From Brasilonema angustatum HA4187-MV1 (lineage in GTDB: Bacteria > Cyanobacteriota > Cyanobacteriia > Cyanobacteriales > Nostocaceae): DNA of 64,000 bases. Below the pieces are notes generated by a model. The model worked only from the letters and a program-made list of their open reading frames with translations, was not told where the DNA came from and did not search any database. The translations under genes were made by a program, and so were the position numbers. Positions 61,866 to 64,000 of the stretch are shown here, piece by piece (the stretch's first letter is position 1; every line of letters begins with the position of its first letter). The stretch is from positions 1 through 64,000 of the forward strand of contig JAHHGV010000003.1 in assembly GCA_019359695.1 (NCBI GenBank). The letters run 5' to 3'.

Positions 61866-62732
61866 AGTTTGCTTTTATAGAAACGACCTTTCTTAAATTG
61901 TGGCTAAATCCTAGGCGAGATAACGGATAAGAGAGTGGGGGATAACCGACTATCGTGAGTGCGGGTTGGGCTTCCGGTAGAGTTGGGTTAGTCATGTGAC
62001 CGCATATAATTAACAGTTTGTCTACTGTTAATTATATGCAATTTTTGTTAATCTAAATACCATATAAAGCTCTTATAGCACTTATTTTTCTTGCTTTACT
62101 AAGGTCAGCTATTTTATTTCATTCTTTAGATAGAAGCTTTACTAAACTGAGGCATTATAAAAAGTTATTGTACTTAGTCCAGTGAAAAGCTTATTGCTCT
62201 GTAGTGGCAAGGAAAAACTACCGAACTTAAAAGCGTAAATCAGTTGCTAGTAATCACAGCTTGTATTCTTTTATCAAAGACTTCGATTTGATTTAGGCAA
62301 TGTGTTGTCGGTGTTCCAGACTCAAATTCTAAAAGGAAGAAGAAAATATAATAAAATAATAAAATTTCAATTTTTTTTACAAAATGTGATAATTTGAGAA
62401 TATAGGTCAAAATACGGTGACCATTCGATAGCTATCAACACCGCCAGACGTTAGGATTTTTCTGCAACAAGTGGAACTTTAACCTGATGTCAGTAACCTT
62501 GGCTCAACAGTGAGCTAATCAAATTCAAATTCCTTACTAAAGTATGCTCAAAACCTTTATAGACGGGGGGATTATTTGTTTTTTTTAGTTTGTTTGCCTC
62601 CAGTCTTCTTGTCCATTGGGCATTTTGCTTATGGATAGTGGTGTAGTTCTTGGGTGTACTGAAGTAAATACTGTCTAGCGAATAGTCCCCCATTTTTTTT
62701 GGGGGATATTGTCAACTTGTAGGCCAAAAATA
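61866..62732. promoter_or_regulatory. Long upstream region of mysA with two hairpins
   Basis: A 15-bp perfect inverted repeat GCATATAATTAACAG at 62002-62016 faces 62025-62039. Close to the gene, ATAGTCCCCC at 62682-62691 faces GGGGGATAT at 62701-62709 around a T8 loop, only about 24 nt before the mysA start, so it may affect translation or transcript elongation. A minus-strand frame at 62490-62693 is not convincing. Confidence 0.45.
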
Positions 62733-63968
62733 ATGAGTACAATCCAAGCAAAGTTTTCAGCGACTGAAGATGCTTTTCATGTAGAAGCTTACGAAAAAAT
62801 TGAGTACAGCCTCATTTATGTTGATGGGGTTTTTGCAATCGAAAATCCACAACTGGCAGAAGCCTATAAAAAATTTGGACGCTGCTTGGTTGTTGTAGAT
62901 GCTAATCTCAATAAGCATTACGGCAGTCAAATCGAGCAGTACTTCAAATATTACGACATTGACCTGACGGTTTTTCCGATCACGATTACTGAGCCAAACA
63001 AGACTATTGAGTCTTTTGAGAAGATCATCGATGCTTTGGCCCAATTCAAGCTGGTTCGCAAGGAACCTGTGTTAGTGGTTGGTGGTGGACTGATTACAGA
63101 TGTTGCAGGTTTTGCCTGTTCTGCTTACCAGCGCAGCAGCAACTACATTCGCATTCCTACCAGTCTCATTGGTTTGATTGATGCGAGTGTTGCTATCAAA
63201 GTAGCAGTGAACCACAAGAAGCTGAAAAATCGCCTTGGTGCTTATCACGCTTCGCAAAAGGTTTTCCTGGATTTCTCGTTCCTGGGTACTTTGCCAACAG
63301 CGCAAGTCCGCAATGGGATGTCAGAACTTGTGAAAATTGCAGTGGTTAACAACAAAGAGGTTTTTGATTTGTTGGATAAGTATGGGGAAGAACTGCTTTC
63401 CACACACTTTGGCAACATTAACGCAACACCAGAAATCAAAGAAGTGGCGCATCGGGTCACTTACGAGTCTATTAAAAGTATGCTGGAGTTGGAAGTTCCC
63501 AACTTACACGAGTTAGACCTAGACCGTGTTATTGCTTTTGGTCATACTTGGAGTCCGACTCTAGAACTTGCACCTCGTGTGCCTATTTTCCACGGTCATG
63601 CAGTCAACATCGACATGGCTTTTTCTGTCACCCTTGCAGCACGACGAGGCTATATTACCAAAGAAGAACGCGATCGCATTCTCAGTCTGATGAGCCGTCT
63701 CGGTCTTGCTCTCGACCATCCCCTCTTAGACGAAGAACTTGCATGGCGTGGAAGCGAATCCATCACCTGCACACGAGGCGGTCTGCTACGAGCCGCTATG
63801 CCCAGACCAATTGGCGATTGCTTCTTTGTCAATGATTTAACTCGCGAGGAACTGGCTGCAGCATTATCAGAACATAAGCATCTGTGCGAAAGCTACCCTC
63901 GTGGTGGCGATGGCGTAGAACTCTACCCAGATGCTTACAACCCAGAACTTGTTGGGAGTGAAGCCTAA
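62733..63968 (+). CDS. mysA: Demethyl-4-deoxygadusol synthase
   Basis: A 411-residue sugar phosphate cyclase started at ATG 62733 ([20 protein letters not shown]). It should cyclise sedoheptulose 7-phosphate to demethyl-4-deoxygadusol, the first step to mycosporine-like amino acid sunscreens. NAD-binding is in [15 protein letters not shown], metal ligands are likely in [17 protein letters not shown] and FHGHAVN, and RPIGDC lies near the end. From memory it aligns with Anabaena Ava_3858. Its stop TAA overlaps the ATG of the next gene by one base, marking a coupled cluster. Confidence 0.93.
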   Translation: MSTIQAKFSATEDAFHVEAYEKIEYSLIYVDGVFAIENPQLAEAYKKFGRCLVVVDANLNKHYGSQIEQYFKYYDIDLTVFPITITEPNKTIESFEKIIDALAQFKLVRKEPVLVVGGGLITDVAGFACSAYQRSSNYIRIPTSLIGLIDASVAIKVAVNHKKLKNRLGAYHASQKVFLDFSFLGTLPTAQVRNGMSELVKIAVVNNKEVFDLLDKYGEELLSTHFGNINATPEIKEVAHRVTYESIKSMLELEVPNLHELDLDRVIAFGHTWSPTLELAPRVPIFHGHAVNIDMAFSVTLAARRGYITKEERDRILSLMSRLGLALDHPLLDEELAWRGSESITCTRGGLLRAAMPRPIGDCFFVNDLTREELAAALSEHKHLCESYPRGGDGVELYPDAYNPELVGSEA

Positions 63969-64000
63969 TGTCGCAAGTTGTCGAAAAGCCAACAGCTAGA
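63968..64000 (+). CDS. mysB: O-methyltransferase MysB, 5' end only
   Basis: The first 11 codons, [11 protein letters not shown], start one base into the mysA stop codon (TAATG) and continue past the window edge. Position and spacing fit the O-methyltransferase that converts demethyl-4-deoxygadusol to 4-deoxygadusol, but the sequence here is too short to prove it. Confidence 0.6.
   Translation, partial: MSQVVEKPTAR

Noticed and set aside
62490-62693. 67-codon minus-strand frame before mysA
   Set aside because: No recognised domain and it overlaps the leader hairpin; possibly a remnant, but unsupported.

Overview
The window looks like chromosomal DNA of a filamentous, probably heterocyst-forming cyanobacterium (Nostocales). 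Evidence includes psaD, a Sll0418-type methyltransferase for plastoquinone and tocopherol synthesis, the cyanobacterial DUF2973/DUF2605 pair, a demethyl-4-deoxygadusol synthase opening a mycosporine gene cluster, frequent GCGATCGC (HIP1) octamers, and many short heptamer tandem repeats and small palindromic repeat elements between genes. No rRNA, confident tRNA, prophage or CRISPR array is visible.

Layout. 0.7-6.1 kb: a short-chain dehydrogenase, a possible double-glycine secreted peptide, a small membrane protein, a Y1 (IS200-like) transposase beside stacked palindromes, and a PP2C phosphatase. 6.6-11.5 kb: MltA, NfeD plus a stomatin-like protein, a Zur-like regulator, and purS-purQ. 11.6-16 kb: a decayed gene, a PIN toxin-antitoxin pair, psaD and a DICT-GAF histidine kinase. 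17-29 kb: a glycogen-debranching-type enzyme, DUF2973/DUF2605, thrS, a ParE-type TA pair, a flotillin-like protein and a kinase-WD40 protein lacking key kinase residues. 29-39.7 kb: peroxiredoxin, flavin-binding protein, GNAT, a B12-riboswitch locus (DUF1636, metE), DUF4346, two more TA systems (one broken), MAPEG, LuxR and DJ-1/PfpI. 39.8-45.6 kb: nrdB and nrdA, then a second B12-riboswitch locus. 45.7-52.8 kb: an MPBQ/MSBQ methyltransferase and a siderophore-uptake set (AraC regulator, TonB-dependent receptor, PepSY protein). 52.9-57.4 kb: a third B12-riboswitch locus with cobW. 57.6-59.1 kb: a tnpB element. The end holds PhzF, pentapeptide and hypothetical genes, mysA and the first codons of mysB.

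The most unusual pattern is the three cobalamin riboswitches within about 22 kb, all on the + strand and clearly related in sequence. Each is followed by related leader DNA. Fragments of the same genes recur behind them: a DUF1636 start, metE, and a 155-residue unknown protein. Locus 1 keeps DUF1636 and metE. Locus 2 keeps the unknown protein and only a wrecked C-terminal piece of metE. Locus 3 keeps cobW, a DUF1636 5' remnant and a broken copy of the unknown protein. I infer repeated duplication and decay of one B12-responsive module. MetE and class Ia NrdAB both do without cobalamin, so the region may serve B12 sparing as well as B12 synthesis.

Other notable items are a PIN toxin gene split by a 36-bp palindrome with a 5-bp target duplication, palindromic repeats inserted in frame inside nrdA, and several families of miniature inverted-repeat elements. 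All assignments come from reading the sequence and from family knowledge; no database search was run.
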